Program-made: the position numbers and the translations under genes
Notes under the pieces: generated by a model
Told to the model about the DNA's origin: nothing
Databases searched by the model: none
What the model saw: the letters and a program-made list of their open reading frames with translations, nothing else
Assembly: GCA_035255485.1 (NCBI GenBank)
Contig: DATEZO010000323.1
Span: 1-9,831, forward strand
Reading direction: 5' to 3'
DNA from: DATEZO01 sp035255485
Lineage (GTDB): Bacteria > Pseudomonadota > Gammaproteobacteria > Burkholderiales > Burkholderiaceae_D
Length of the DNA: 9,831 bases
Shown: positions 1 through 6,420 of the stretch, in pieces
How positions within the stretch are numbered: position 1 is the first letter of the stretch
Layout of the letters: each line of letters begins with the position of its first letter

Positions 1-96
1 GGCTGCGAAGGACAGGCGGCGAAAATCAAGCCGATTCCGCTGGAGAAAATGGCCGAAAGGTACAAGAAGGGCGAGTTGGCGCAAATCGTCAACTGA
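1..96 (+). CDS. fbaA: Fructose-bisphosphate aldolase class II, C-terminal end (partial)
   Basis: Only the last 31 codons and the TGA stop are present; the gene begins before the window. The tail runs GCEGQAAKIKPIPLEKMAER and ends KKGELAQIVN. This matches my memory of the C-terminus of class II (zinc-dependent, Calvin-cycle subtype) fructose-1,6-bisphosphate aldolases of Burkholderiales. These enzymes cleave fructose-1,6-bisphosphate to dihydroxyacetone phosphate and glyceraldehyde-3-phosphate in the cytosol. None of the zinc-binding or catalytic residues lies in the visible piece, so the call rests on tail similarity and on context: fba commonly precedes the pur–sua5 cluster in this order. 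There are 183 bp to the next gene, so it may or may not share a transcript with purE. Confidence 0.75.
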   Translation, partial: GCEGQAAKIKPIPLEKMAERYKKGELAQIVN

Positions 97-111
97 ACAT
101 TTTTTCTGGTG

Positions 112-142
112 CGGCAGGGCGGCCGGCAGCGCCGCCTTGCCG
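112..142 (+). terminator. GC-rich hairpin after fbaA, possible weak terminator
   Basis: Bases 112-123 pair with 131-142 as a 12-bp stem with one G-T wobble and a 7-base loop, starting 16 bases after the fbaA stop. No T-run follows the stem; a run of six T lies before it. It is therefore not a textbook intrinsic terminator and may act as an mRNA 3'-end stabiliser or a factor-dependent stop. In the rest of the 97-279 gap I see no firm promoter. An AATAAT at 216-221 lacks a convincing partner box. Confidence 0.35.
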
Positions 143-279
143 GAGTTTCGCTCGACAGTCGCGGAACGCGGAAGCTGGCGGCGCTTGCAAACATGAGCGC
201 AGGTGCGTTCTGTGGAATAATGCCGGGTTTCTCGCCGTGCGGTGGCATTTCAACCTCTTGAAGCAAGAACGGTAAAAAC

Positions 280-777
280 ATGTCTGAAAAAACATTGGTC
301 GGCATCGTCATGGGTTCCACTTCCGATTGGGACGTGATGAAGGAAGCGGCGCAGGTCTGCAAGGATTTCGACGTCACCTATGAAGCGCGCGCCTTGTCCG
401 CGCATCGCACGCCGACCGAACTGGAAGCCTGGATTGCGGATATGGAAGCACGTGGCTGCCAGGCATTCATTGCCGGCGCCGGCGGGGCGGCGCACCTGGC
501 CGGCGTGGTTGCGGCCAAGACGATCCTGCCGACGTTCGGCGTGCCGATTCCATCCAAATACCTGAAAGGCCTCGATTCCCTGCTGGCGATGGTGCAAATG
601 CCAAAGGGCATTCCGGTACCGACGCTGGCAATCGGCGAAGCCGGCGCCGGCAATGCCGGCTTGTCCGTAATCGCGATGCTGGCGTTGAACGATCCGGTGC
701 TGAAAGCGAAGTTGCTGGCGTTCCGTGCAGCGCAAGCCGAAAAAGTACGCAATGCCACATTGCCCGAATTGAATTGA
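280..777 (+). CDS. purE: 5-(carboxyamino)imidazole ribonucleotide mutase PurE (class I)
   Basis: PurE converts N5-carboxyaminoimidazole ribonucleotide to 4-carboxy-5-aminoimidazole ribonucleotide in de novo purine synthesis. The 165-residue length fits the family. Visible motifs are GSTSD (residues 12-16, phosphate binding), SAHRTP (40-45, with the active-site His42), GAGGAAHLAG (66-75) and the FGVPIPSKYLKGLDSL / QMPKGIPV core. The GAGGAAH form indicates class I, which works with PurK, rather than class II, which carboxylates AIR directly. Residue 74 is Ala where most class I enzymes I know have Pro (HLPG). The start at 280 keeps the family N-terminus, but the ribosome binding site is weak, with only an AAGAACGG-like stretch. 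purC follows after 97 bp. No purK is present nearby. Confidence 0.95.
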   Translation: MSEKTLVGIVMGSTSDWDVMKEAAQVCKDFDVTYEARALSAHRTPTELEAWIADMEARGCQAFIAGAGGAAHLAGVVAAKTILPTFGVPIPSKYLKGLDSLLAMVQMPKGIPVPTLAIGEAGAGNAGLSVIAMLALNDPVLKAKLLAFRAAQAEKVRNATLPELN

Positions 778-801
778 ACAATTTCATGATCGCCATTTCC
801 G

Positions 802-828
802 CCCCGACTGCATTGTTTGAGGTCGGGC
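802..828 (+). other. Imperfect inverted repeat in the purE–purC gap
   Basis: CCCGAC (803-808) pairs with GTCGGG (822-827) around a 13-base loop; one more G-C pair forms at the base if one C is bulged. It is followed by TTCGCGG rather than a T-run. It looks like a decayed terminator or a processing stem between purE and purC. I see no purine riboswitch core or other named element in the gap. Confidence 0.25.
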
Positions 829-874
829 TTCGCGGCAATGACAGGCGAAACAAACTTTAAATTAGAGGATCATC

Positions 875-1753
875 ATGTCTGGTTTGCTGCAAACAACCAT
901 CAAATCGCTGCCTTTCCTGCATCGCGGCAAGGTGCGCGATATCTATGCCGTCGGCGACGATAAATTGCTGGTAGTGCAAACTGATCGCCTGTCCGCGTTC
1001 GATGTGATCCTCGACGATCCCATTCCAAACAAAGGCAAGATACTGACTGCCATGTCGAATTTCTGGTTCCGGAAATTCGGACATCTGATGCCGAATCATG
1101 AAACCGGCATCGATCCGGCATCCGTCGTTGCGCCGGAAGAGCGCGAGCAGGTCGAAGGCCGCGCAATCGTGGTGAAAAAATTCAAGCCGCTGGCGATCGA
1201 GGCGATCGTGCGCGGCTACCTGATCGGCTCCGGCTGGAAGGATTACCAGAAAACCGGCTCAGTGTGCGGCATCCAGTTGCCGGCCGGCCTGCAGGAGGCG
1301 CAAAAGCTGCCGCAAACGATTTTCACGCCGTCCACCAAAGCGCCGATGGGACAGCATGACGAAAACATTTCGTTCGAGGAAATGGAGAAAATCGTTGGCG
1401 CCGATATCGCCCGCCAGGTGCGCGATGCAACCATCACTCTCTATACGCAGGCTTCCGAATTTGCCGCCACCAAGGGCATCATCATCGCCGACACCAAGTT
1501 CGAGTTCGGGCTGGACGACAATGGCACGGTGCATCTGATCGACGAAATCCTGACGCCCGATTCATCGCGCTTCTGGCCGGCATCGAGCTACCAGGTCGGC
1601 ATGTCGCCGCCATCGTTCGACAAGCAGTTCGTCCGTGACTGGCTGGAACAGCAGCCATGGAACAAGCAGGCACCCGCACCGCATCTGCCTGCGGCAGTGG
1701 CGCAACAGACTGCCGAGAAATACGCCGAAGCGCTACGCCTGCTGACGGCCTAG
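875..1753 (+). CDS. purC: Phosphoribosylaminoimidazole-succinocarboxamide synthase (SAICAR synthetase)
   Basis: PurC ligates aspartate to carboxyaminoimidazole ribonucleotide using ATP, the step directly after PurE. The 292 residues match the longer beta-proteobacterial and yeast-like form rather than the roughly 240-residue E. coli form. Motifs in order are HRGKVRDIY (16-24, ATP-binding N-lobe), TDRLSAFDV (36-44), EAIVRGYLIGSGW (109-121), FTPSTKAPMGQHDENIS (150-166), IIIADTKFEFG (202-212), DEILTPDSSRFW (223-234) and FDKQFVRDWL (248-257). The ATG at 875 has an AGAGGA ribosome binding site at 864-869. purE lies upstream, and sua5 starts 12 bp after the TAG stop, so purC and sua5 are probably co-transcribed. 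Nothing is missing or odd in the protein. Confidence 0.97.
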   Translation: MSGLLQTTIKSLPFLHRGKVRDIYAVGDDKLLVVQTDRLSAFDVILDDPIPNKGKILTAMSNFWFRKFGHLMPNHETGIDPASVVAPEEREQVEGRAIVVKKFKPLAIEAIVRGYLIGSGWKDYQKTGSVCGIQLPAGLQEAQKLPQTIFTPSTKAPMGQHDENISFEEMEKIVGADIARQVRDATITLYTQASEFAATKGIIIADTKFEFGLDDNGTVHLIDEILTPDSSRFWPASSYQVGMSPPSFDKQFVRDWLEQQPWNKQAPAPHLPAAVAQQTAEKYAEALRLLTA

Positions 1754-1765
1754 CCGTTATCGCCA

Positions 1766-2776
1766 ATGACCGCAGCACAGATCCGGCAAGCCGCCAGGAT
1801 TCTTGAATCCGGCGGCCTGGTCGCTTTTCCGACCGAAACGGTGTATGGCCTTGGCGCAGATGCGGAAAACCCGGCGGCCGTCGCAAAGATCTATGCGGCC
1901 AAGGGCCGCCCATCTAACCATCCGGTCATCGTGCATCTGGCGCCCGAGGCCGACATCGGCCATTGGGCGACGTCGATTCCGCCTGAAGCGCGCAAACTCA
2001 TCGATGCATTCTGGCCGGGGCCGCTGACGCTGATATTGCAGCGTGCCGCGCATATTCCCGATGCGGTATCCGGCGGCCAGGAGTCAATCGGCTTGCGCTG
2101 CCCTTCGCATCCGGTTGCCCAGGCATTGCTGCGCGCCTTCAAAGGCGGATGCGGCGGGATCGCCGCGCCATCGGCCAATAAATTCGGCCATGTCAGCCCC
2201 ACCACCGCGCAGCATGTGCGTGATGAATTCGGCGTCGGGCCCGACAGCCCGGTTCAGTGCGTACTGGATGGCGGGCAGAGCGAAGTCGGCATCGAATCGA
2301 CGATTCTCGACTTGTCCCGGATCGCCACCCATGGCCCGGTGCTGCTGCGTCCCGGGCAGATCGATGCGGCCCGGCTTGCCGCCGTGCTGGGTGCGATGCC
2401 AAACCTGCCGGATGCTGCCGCGCCACGCGCCTCGGGCACGCTGGCAGCGCATTATGCGCCGCACACGCCGGTCGCATTGGTCAATCCGGAACAACTGGCC
2501 GGCATCCTGGACCGGTTGCAACGTGCCGGCCGGCGCGTCGCCTTGATGCACCGATCGACCGTTCCGTTTCCCGCCGTTGCCGCCCAGCTTGCCTTGCCCG
2601 ATACGCCGGTCGGGTATGCGCATGATCTCTATGCTGCCCTGCGCAGCATGGACGCAGTCGCGGCCGATATCATCCTGGTGGTCGCTCCACCACAGGACCC
2701 TGCCTGGCAGGGCATCAATGACCGGTTGCGCCGCGCTGCATTCGATTCCATGGATGCGCTAGAACAACTCCTCTAG
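1766..2776 (+). CDS. sua5: Threonylcarbamoyl-AMP synthase, Sua5 type
   Basis: This enzyme makes L-threonylcarbamoyl-AMP from threonine, bicarbonate and ATP, the first step toward the t6A37 modification of ANN-decoding tRNAs. The 336 residues contain a YrdC/TsaC domain (about 1-205) and a C-terminal Sua5 domain (about 222-336), so it is the long Sua5 form and not short TsaC. Motifs are GGLVAFPTETVYGLG (16-30), AAKGRPSNHPVIVHL (44-58), FWPGPLTLIL (82-91), SIGLRCPSHP (107-116), GGIAAPSANKFGHVSPT (130-146) and GIESTILD (175-182). The linker leads into ASGTLAAHYAP (222-232), which resembles the conserved start of the Sua5 domain. The start lies 12 bp after purC with no clear ribosome binding site, which suggests translational coupling. 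Linkage to pur genes is common in Burkholderiales and does not by itself imply a purine function. Confidence 0.95.
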   Translation: MTAAQIRQAARILESGGLVAFPTETVYGLGADAENPAAVAKIYAAKGRPSNHPVIVHLAPEADIGHWATSIPPEARKLIDAFWPGPLTLILQRAAHIPDAVSGGQESIGLRCPSHPVAQALLRAFKGGCGGIAAPSANKFGHVSPTTAQHVRDEFGVGPDSPVQCVLDGGQSEVGIESTILDLSRIATHGPVLLRPGQIDAARLAAVLGAMPNLPDAAAPRASGTLAAHYAPHTPVALVNPEQLAGILDRLQRAGRRVALMHRSTVPFPAVAAQLALPDTPVGYAHDLYAALRSMDAVAADIILVVAPPQDPAWQGINDRLRRAAFDSMDALEQLL

Positions 2777-2795
2777 AAATTGTTGATTGTTTCCA

Positions 2796-2824
2796 TTGGC
2801 AGTCGCTATGCAATGTCTTGTAAC
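2796..2824 (+). promoter_or_regulatory. Candidate sigma70 promoter for the lipoprotein–ompW unit
   Basis: TTGGCA (2796-2801) and TGTAAC (2819-2824) are separated by 17 bp in the 123-bp gap between sua5 and the lipoprotein gene. The -35 box is good; the -10 box matches TATAAT at four of six positions but lacks the important second A. The gap is noticeably AT-richer than its flanks, as promoters often are. This was identified by eye only. Confidence 0.3.
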
Positions 2825-2888
2825 AATGACATACTAATCCTCGAAGAATGGAACGGACGTTCGTTTTTCTTCCCCAAAAGAAACTTCC

Positions 2889-2894
2889 GAGGAG
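2889..2894 (+). promoter_or_regulatory. Ribosome binding site that decides the lipoprotein start
   Basis: GAGGAG ends 5 bases before the ATG at 2900. The same frame stays open back to 2780 with a TTG there, but only the 2900 start has a ribosome binding site and places a lipoprotein signal peptide at the N-terminus. Confidence 0.8.
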
Positions 2895-2899
2895 ATAAA

Positions 2900-4429
2900 A
2901 TGCATCACTTCAAATTAACGGCGGCGCTGCTTGCAGCGACTGCCCTGGCTGGTTGCGGCGGCGGCAGTAGCGGGCCGGATATCGATAATTCGCTGGCGCG
3001 CGGCGCGCTGGTGGCGAATCCACCGAATCTTGTGCCGATTCCGCAGGCGGATGGCACCGCCGTTCCCAAACTCGAGCCGGCAGTCTTCGCACAGATGCTG
3101 GAGGCCGGCAAGCCCGGCACCACGCAAGTCACCGGCACGCCAAAGTGCGCGATCAGCACGTATTACATGAAATACGGCACCGTCGGCGGCGCAGGCGAAA
3201 CCACCGATGCCACCGGCGCAATCATGGTGCCGTCGGGCAGCGATCCGGCCTGTTCCGGGCCGCGGCCGGTCGTGCTGTATGCGCACGGCACCACGGTTGA
3301 TAAAACCTTCAACATGGCAAATCTCCGCGACAATCAGGAAGCTTCGCTGGTAGCGGCGATGTATGCTGCGCAAGGATTTATCGTGGTTGCTCCGAACTAT
3401 GCGGGCTACGATGTCTCGTCGCTCCCTTATCATCCGTATCTCAATGCCGATCAGCAAGCCAACGACATGATCGACGCGCTGCGGGCGGCGCGCAAGGCAT
3501 TCACCAAAATCGATGCGCAGGATGCCGGCAAGCTGGTCATCGCCGGCTATTCGCAGGGCGGTTTTGTCGCCATGGCCACGCAGCGCGCCATGCAAACCTC
3601 GTATGCGTCCGAATTCCAGGTAAATGCGCTGGCGGGCATGTCCGGTCCGTATGCCATGTCGCTGCTGGGCGATGTCGTCTTTGCCGGCAGCCCGAATGCC
3701 GGCGGCACGGTATTTCTGCCACTGATCGCCACCAGCTGGCAAAAATCCTACGGCGGCCTGTATGCCACGCCGAACGAGGTGTATGAGGACCGGTATGCGA
3801 CCGGCATCGAAACGCTGATTCCAGGCGCGTTGAGCCTCAGCGGCTTGTTTACCTCAGGCAAGCTGCCGCAAATGGCCCTGTTTGCCACGGACTCATTGCC
3901 GGGACCGTCCTCACCCGCATTCGCTGCCTTCTTTGGCGCCAACAATCTCATCAAGAGCAGTTACCGCAATCTGTATCTGGCCGATGCGGCACAGCATCCC
4001 TGCAATGTGAATCCGGCCGATCCGCTCAACTGCAGCCCGGCAAATCCGTTCCGCAAGGCAGGCGTGAAAAACGATCTGCGCACGTATGTGCCGACTGTTC
4101 CGGTTTTTCTGTGCGGGGGCAATGGCGATCCGACCGTGTTTTATGCCAGTACCCAGGCAACGCAAGGCTATTTCCTGGCCAACGGCATGCCCGCTGCCGC
4201 GTTGAACGTGCTTGATGTCGACTCTGCGCCGAGCGGGGCGGCCGATCCTTTTGCTGCGGCAAAAATGGGCTTTGCCCAGGCCAAGACCAGCACGATCAAT
4301 GCGGCAGTCGCAGCCGGGGCCGATCCTGCGACAGCGGTTGCCAGTGCCTATCATGGCTCGCTGGTGCCGCCATTCTGCAATGCAGCGGCGCGCGGCTTCT
4401 TCCAGGGCGTTCTGGCCCAAGCTCACTAA
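2900..4429 (+). CDS. Secreted alpha/beta-hydrolase lipoprotein (secretory lipase-like)
   Basis: This is a predicted esterase or lipase anchored in the envelope, 509 residues long. The N-terminus is a lipoprotein signal peptide with lipobox ALAGC; Cys19 would be acylated. Gly at +2 argues for outer-membrane sorting, and a GGGSSG linker follows. The hydrolase fold is readable: oxyanion-type YAHGTT (127-132), nucleophile elbow GYSQGG with Ser218, acid candidate Asp410 in GGNGDPTVFY, and His485 in AYHGS near the C-terminus. The arrangement fits the secretory lipase group of alpha/beta hydrolases. Six further cysteines (83, 118, 368, 378, 405, 493) could form disulfides, consistent with export. 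The natural substrate cannot be told from sequence; lipids, other esters or polyester oligomers are all possible. ompW starts 13 bp downstream, so the two are likely co-expressed. Confidence 0.85.
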   Translation: MHHFKLTAALLAATALAGCGGGSSGPDIDNSLARGALVANPPNLVPIPQADGTAVPKLEPAVFAQMLEAGKPGTTQVTGTPKCAISTYYMKYGTVGGAGETTDATGAIMVPSGSDPACSGPRPVVLYAHGTTVDKTFNMANLRDNQEASLVAAMYAAQGFIVVAPNYAGYDVSSLPYHPYLNADQQANDMIDALRAARKAFTKIDAQDAGKLVIAGYSQGGFVAMATQRAMQTSYASEFQVNALAGMSGPYAMSLLGDVVFAGSPNAGGTVFLPLIATSWQKSYGGLYATPNEVYEDRYATGIETLIPGALSLSGLFTSGKLPQMALFATDSLPGPSSPAFAAFFGANNLIKSSYRNLYLADAAQHPCNVNPADPLNCSPANPFRKAGVKNDLRTYVPTVPVFLCGGNGDPTVFYASTQATQGYFLANGMPAAALNVLDVDSAPSGAADPFAAAKMGFAQAKTSTINAAVAAGADPATAVASAYHGSLVPPFCNAAARGFFQGVLAQAH

Positions 4430-4442
4430 TCGAGGATTCATC

Positions 4443-5114
4443 ATGAAAATTACCCGATTCATGGTTTGCGCCACGCTCGGCATGGCTGCCATTGCCGCGC
4501 ATGCCCAGCAAAATACGGTACGTGTTGGCGTCGCCCATCTGGCGATCCATTCCGACTCGCCCAACCTGTCCAGCAATGGCCCGGCATTTCTCACACCGCA
4601 ACCGGCAGGACTCACGGTGGGAGATGCCACGACGCTATTGCTGGCCTACACGCGCAGGCTGGACCAGCATTGGGCGTTCGAAGTGGACATGGGCGTGCCG
4701 CCGCGCCATGATGTCAATGGCACCGGCACGCTCCAGCCTTTTGGCGTGATCGCGCGCGTCAAGCAGGCCGGGCCGACGGTATTCGTCAATTACAACTTCG
4801 GCGCCGAAGAAAACAAATTCAGGCCGTTCCTGGGCGTGGGCGTGAACTATACTCACTTCTTCGACGCGCAATCCTCGAGTTCAGGCAACCTTGCCTCGGG
4901 CGGCCCGACCAAGATTTCCTTGTCCGACTCGGTGGGACTGGCGGCACAGGTCGGCGCCAGTTACCAATTGACGGATCGATGGTCGCTGGTGGGTTCGATC
5001 GTCGCCGCGAAGGTCAAATCCGACATGACGGCAACCACGGGAAGCCTTGAACGCAAGACCACGATCGATTTCCGTCCGGTCGTGTATACGCTCGGCGTGG
5101 CTTACCGCTTCTAA
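4443..5114 (+). CDS. ompW: OmpW-family outer membrane beta-barrel protein
   Basis: OmpW proteins are small eight-stranded barrels with a hydrophobic channel, implicated in uptake of small hydrophobic molecules and in stress responses. The 223 residues begin with a signal peptide, predicted to be cut after AHA (residue 21). Family features include the N-terminal VRVGVAHL strand, TTLLLAYTRRLDQHWAFEVDMGVP, the proximal FVNYNFGAEENKFRPFLGVGVNYTHF block, VGLAAQVGASYQLTDRWSL, and a closing YTLGVAYRF with the terminal Phe used by the barrel assembly machinery. The ATG at 4443 has GAGGA at 4432-4436; longer in-frame reading upstream overlaps the lipoprotein gene and is not credible. It lies 13 bp after the hydrolase lipoprotein and is closed by a terminator at 5131-5160. 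The pairing suggests handling of a hydrophobic ester or its product, which is inference. Confidence 0.9.
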   Translation: MKITRFMVCATLGMAAIAAHAQQNTVRVGVAHLAIHSDSPNLSSNGPAFLTPQPAGLTVGDATTLLLAYTRRLDQHWAFEVDMGVPPRHDVNGTGTLQPFGVIARVKQAGPTVFVNYNFGAEENKFRPFLGVGVNYTHFFDAQSSSSGNLASGGPTKISLSDSVGLAAQVGASYQLTDRWSLVGSIVAAKVKSDMTATTGSLERKTTIDFRPVVYTLGVAYRF

Positions 5115-5130
5115 TCCGATTTGCCTCTTG

Positions 5131-5160
5131 AAGCCGGCTGTGGCAGCAGCCGGTTTTTTT
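5131..5160 (+). terminator. Intrinsic (rho-independent) terminator after ompW
   Basis: CCGGCTG (5134-5140) and CAGCCGG (5147-5153) form a perfect 7-bp stem with a 6-base loop, extended by AAG pairing into the start of the T-run. Seven T follow at 5154-5160. It sits 16 bases after the ompW stop and ends the lipoprotein–ompW transcript. Read on the minus strand the stem is not followed by T, so it is not a good terminator for the converging flavin reductase gene. Confidence 0.92.
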
Positions 5161-5218
5161 GCGTCCGCATATCCGGGTGGCCGCCTTTCCATACGGGCGT
5201 CGGCGCGCATGCCGCCCG

Positions 5219-5722
5219 CTATTGCGTGGCGACAAAGCGGCCGTTATGGAAAACCAGCGCGGCTTGCGGCGTGGCATCGCAGCGTTCCACCTCGCCCACG
5301 AAGATCACGTGGTCGCCTTCCGGATAACGGCTGCGGTTATGACATTCGAACCAGGCGGCAGCGCCTTTCAGGATGGGCAGGCCGGTATGCGACAGCTCGA
5401 ATTCGACACCCTCAAAACGATTGTCGATGCGACGCGCGAAGCGTTCCGCCAGGCTGGCCTGATGTGCCGATAATACGTTGATGACGTAATGCGAGTTATC
5501 GGTAAATAACGGCATGCAGCTTGCCCTTTGCGCAAGACTCCACAGTACCAGTGGCGGATGCAGCGAGACAGAATTGAAGGAACTGGCAGTCAAGCCGAAA
5601 AAGCTGCCGTTCCCCAGGCGGGTGGTGATGATGGTGACGCCCGTTGCAAACTGCGACAGCGCAGTGCGGAAATGATGCGGATCCATATCGGGCGGCAACG
5701 CGGTGGAATAACGTGTGGACAT
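5219..5722 (-). CDS. Flavin reductase domain protein (FMN-binding split barrel)
   Basis: The 167-residue protein belongs to the flavin reductase-like family, which binds FMN and uses NAD(P)H to supply reduced flavin to partner monooxygenases; some members are oxygenases or stand-alone reductases. Motifs are FATGVTIITT (25-34), GLTASSFNSVSLHPPLVLWS (43-62), NVLSAHQASLAERFA (82-96), EGDHVIFVGEV (135-145) and ALVFHNGRF (155-163). The frame is open upstream to 5884, but I choose MSTRYS at 5722 because the family alignment starts there and because the predicted promoter (5826-5854) would start transcripts near 5819, downstream of the earlier ATGs. The ribosome binding site is weak (AGG, 8 bases before ATG). 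No oxygenase partner is adjacent, so the substrate system is unknown. It is divergent from msrA. Confidence 0.88.
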   Translation of the reverse strand: MSTRYSTALPPDMDPHHFRTALSQFATGVTIITTRLGNGSFFGLTASSFNSVSLHPPLVLWSLAQRASCMPLFTDNSHYVINVLSAHQASLAERFARRIDNRFEGVEFELSHTGLPILKGAAAWFECHNRSRYPEGDHVIFVGEVERCDATPQAALVFHNGRFVATQ

Positions 5723-5806
5723 CGAAAAACCTGAATCCCTGGAATATTGTTCATTATGCCGAAAAAGCCATTTCCGTGACGATTCGCGCGCAAATTGGAT
5801 GCACGC

Positions 5807-5820
5807 CGCAAAGCTTTGCG
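5807..5820. promoter_or_regulatory. Perfect 14-bp palindrome, candidate operator
   Basis: CGCAAAGCTTTGCG is an exact inverted repeat between the divergent flavin reductase and msrA genes. It covers the predicted transcription start (about 5819) of the minus-strand promoter, a typical place for a repressor site. I do not recognise the motif as the consensus of a named regulator. Confidence 0.45.
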
Positions 5821-5825
5821 CTAAA

Positions 5826-5854
5826 GTCATAAGCAGGTGCATCGATCCTGTCAA
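5826..5854 (-). promoter_or_regulatory. Sigma70-type promoter for the flavin reductase gene
   Basis: On the minus strand, TTGACA (5854-5849) is a perfect -35 box. After 17 bases comes TATGAC (5831-5826), matching the -10 consensus at four of six positions. Predicted start is near 5819, giving an untranslated leader of about 97 bases before the ATG at 5722. Confidence 0.55.
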
Positions 5855-5862
5855 TATCGATC
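5841..5862. repeat. Pair of ATCGATC repeats flanking the -35 box
   Basis: ATCGATC occurs at 5841-5847 and again at 5856-5862, 15 bp apart. Each core ATCGAT is itself a palindrome. The pair brackets the minus-strand -35 box (5849-5854) and lies just before the msrA ribosome binding site, so it could bind a regulator, or it may be chance. Confidence 0.3.
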
Positions 5863-5882
5863 GCGTAAATGGAGGTGCAATC

Positions 5883-6416
5883 ATGGCAACCGAAATAGCG
5901 ACACTGGCCGGCGGCTGCTTCTGGTGCCTGGAAGCGATTTATCAACGGCTTGGCGGCGTGCAGGCGATTGAATCGGGCTATACCGGAGGCCGGACCGAAA
6001 ATCCAACCTATGAACAAGTGTGCGAGGGCACGACCGGCCATGCAGAAGCGGTACGGATCAGCTTCGATCCGCAGATCAGGAGCTATCGCGAAATTCTCGA
6101 AATTTTCTTCACTATCCACGACCCGACCACGCTGAACCAGCAGGGCAATGACGTCGGCACGCAGTATCGTTCCGCCATTTTTTTTCATTCCCCTGAACAG
6201 CAGCAGATCGGCAGGCAGGTGATCGCCGAAATGGCGAATGTCTGGGATGCGCCGATCGTGACCGAATTGAACCCGGCGGGCGTGTTCTACAAGGCCGAGG
6301 ATTACCACCGGAATTATTTCCAGAATAATCCGATGCAGGGTTACTGCGCCTTCATCGTGGCGCCCAAGGTGGCGAAATTCAGGAAGATGTTCGCAGACAA
6401 ATTAAAGAAGGAATAG
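5883..6416 (+). CDS. msrA: Peptide-methionine (S)-S-oxide reductase MsrA
   Basis: MsrA reduces methionine-S-sulfoxide in proteins and free methionine, repairing oxidative damage with electrons from thioredoxin. The 177 residues are the compact cytosolic form without signal peptide. The catalytic motif GGCFWCLEA (10-18) places the nucleophilic Cys at residue 12. Other family blocks are ESGYTGG, YEQVCEGTTGHAEAVRISFDP, FFTIHDPTTLNQQGNDVGTQYRSAIFF and FYKAEDYHRNYFQNNPMQGYC. The last of these holds the likely resolving cysteine, followed by FIVAPKVAKFRKMF. The ATG at 5883 follows GGAGG at 5871-5875; the frame extends upstream to 5715 but without conserved sequence. The HIT gene starts 4 bp after the stop, so they form a pair. 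It is divergent from the flavin reductase gene. Confidence 0.97.
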   Translation: MATEIATLAGGCFWCLEAIYQRLGGVQAIESGYTGGRTENPTYEQVCEGTTGHAEAVRISFDPQIRSYREILEIFFTIHDPTTLNQQGNDVGTQYRSAIFFHSPEQQQIGRQVIAEMANVWDAPIVTELNPAGVFYKAEDYHRNYFQNNPMQGYCAFIVAPKVAKFRKMFADKLKKE

Positions 6417-6420
6417 GCCT

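Noticed and set aside
2851..2868. GAAC–GTTC hairpin followed by five T, as a terminator for sua5
   Set aside because: The stem is only 4 bp with a 4-base loop, too weak for a credible intrinsic terminator, and it lies close to the next gene's ribosome binding site.
2915..3742. A 275-codon minus-strand open frame opposite the hydrolase lipoprotein
   Set aside because: Its translation is rich in Arg and His with no family motifs, and the opposite strand has a signal peptide, ribosome binding site and catalytic triad.
5715..5882. N-terminal extension of MsrA by 56 residues
   Set aside because: No conserved sequence or signal peptide is visible there, while the ATG at 5883 has a strong GGAGG and the usual family start.
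5723..5884. N-terminal extension of the flavin reductase to 5884 on the minus strand
   Set aside because: The extra residues are not part of the family, and a good promoter lies inside them, so the early ATGs would not be transcribed from it.
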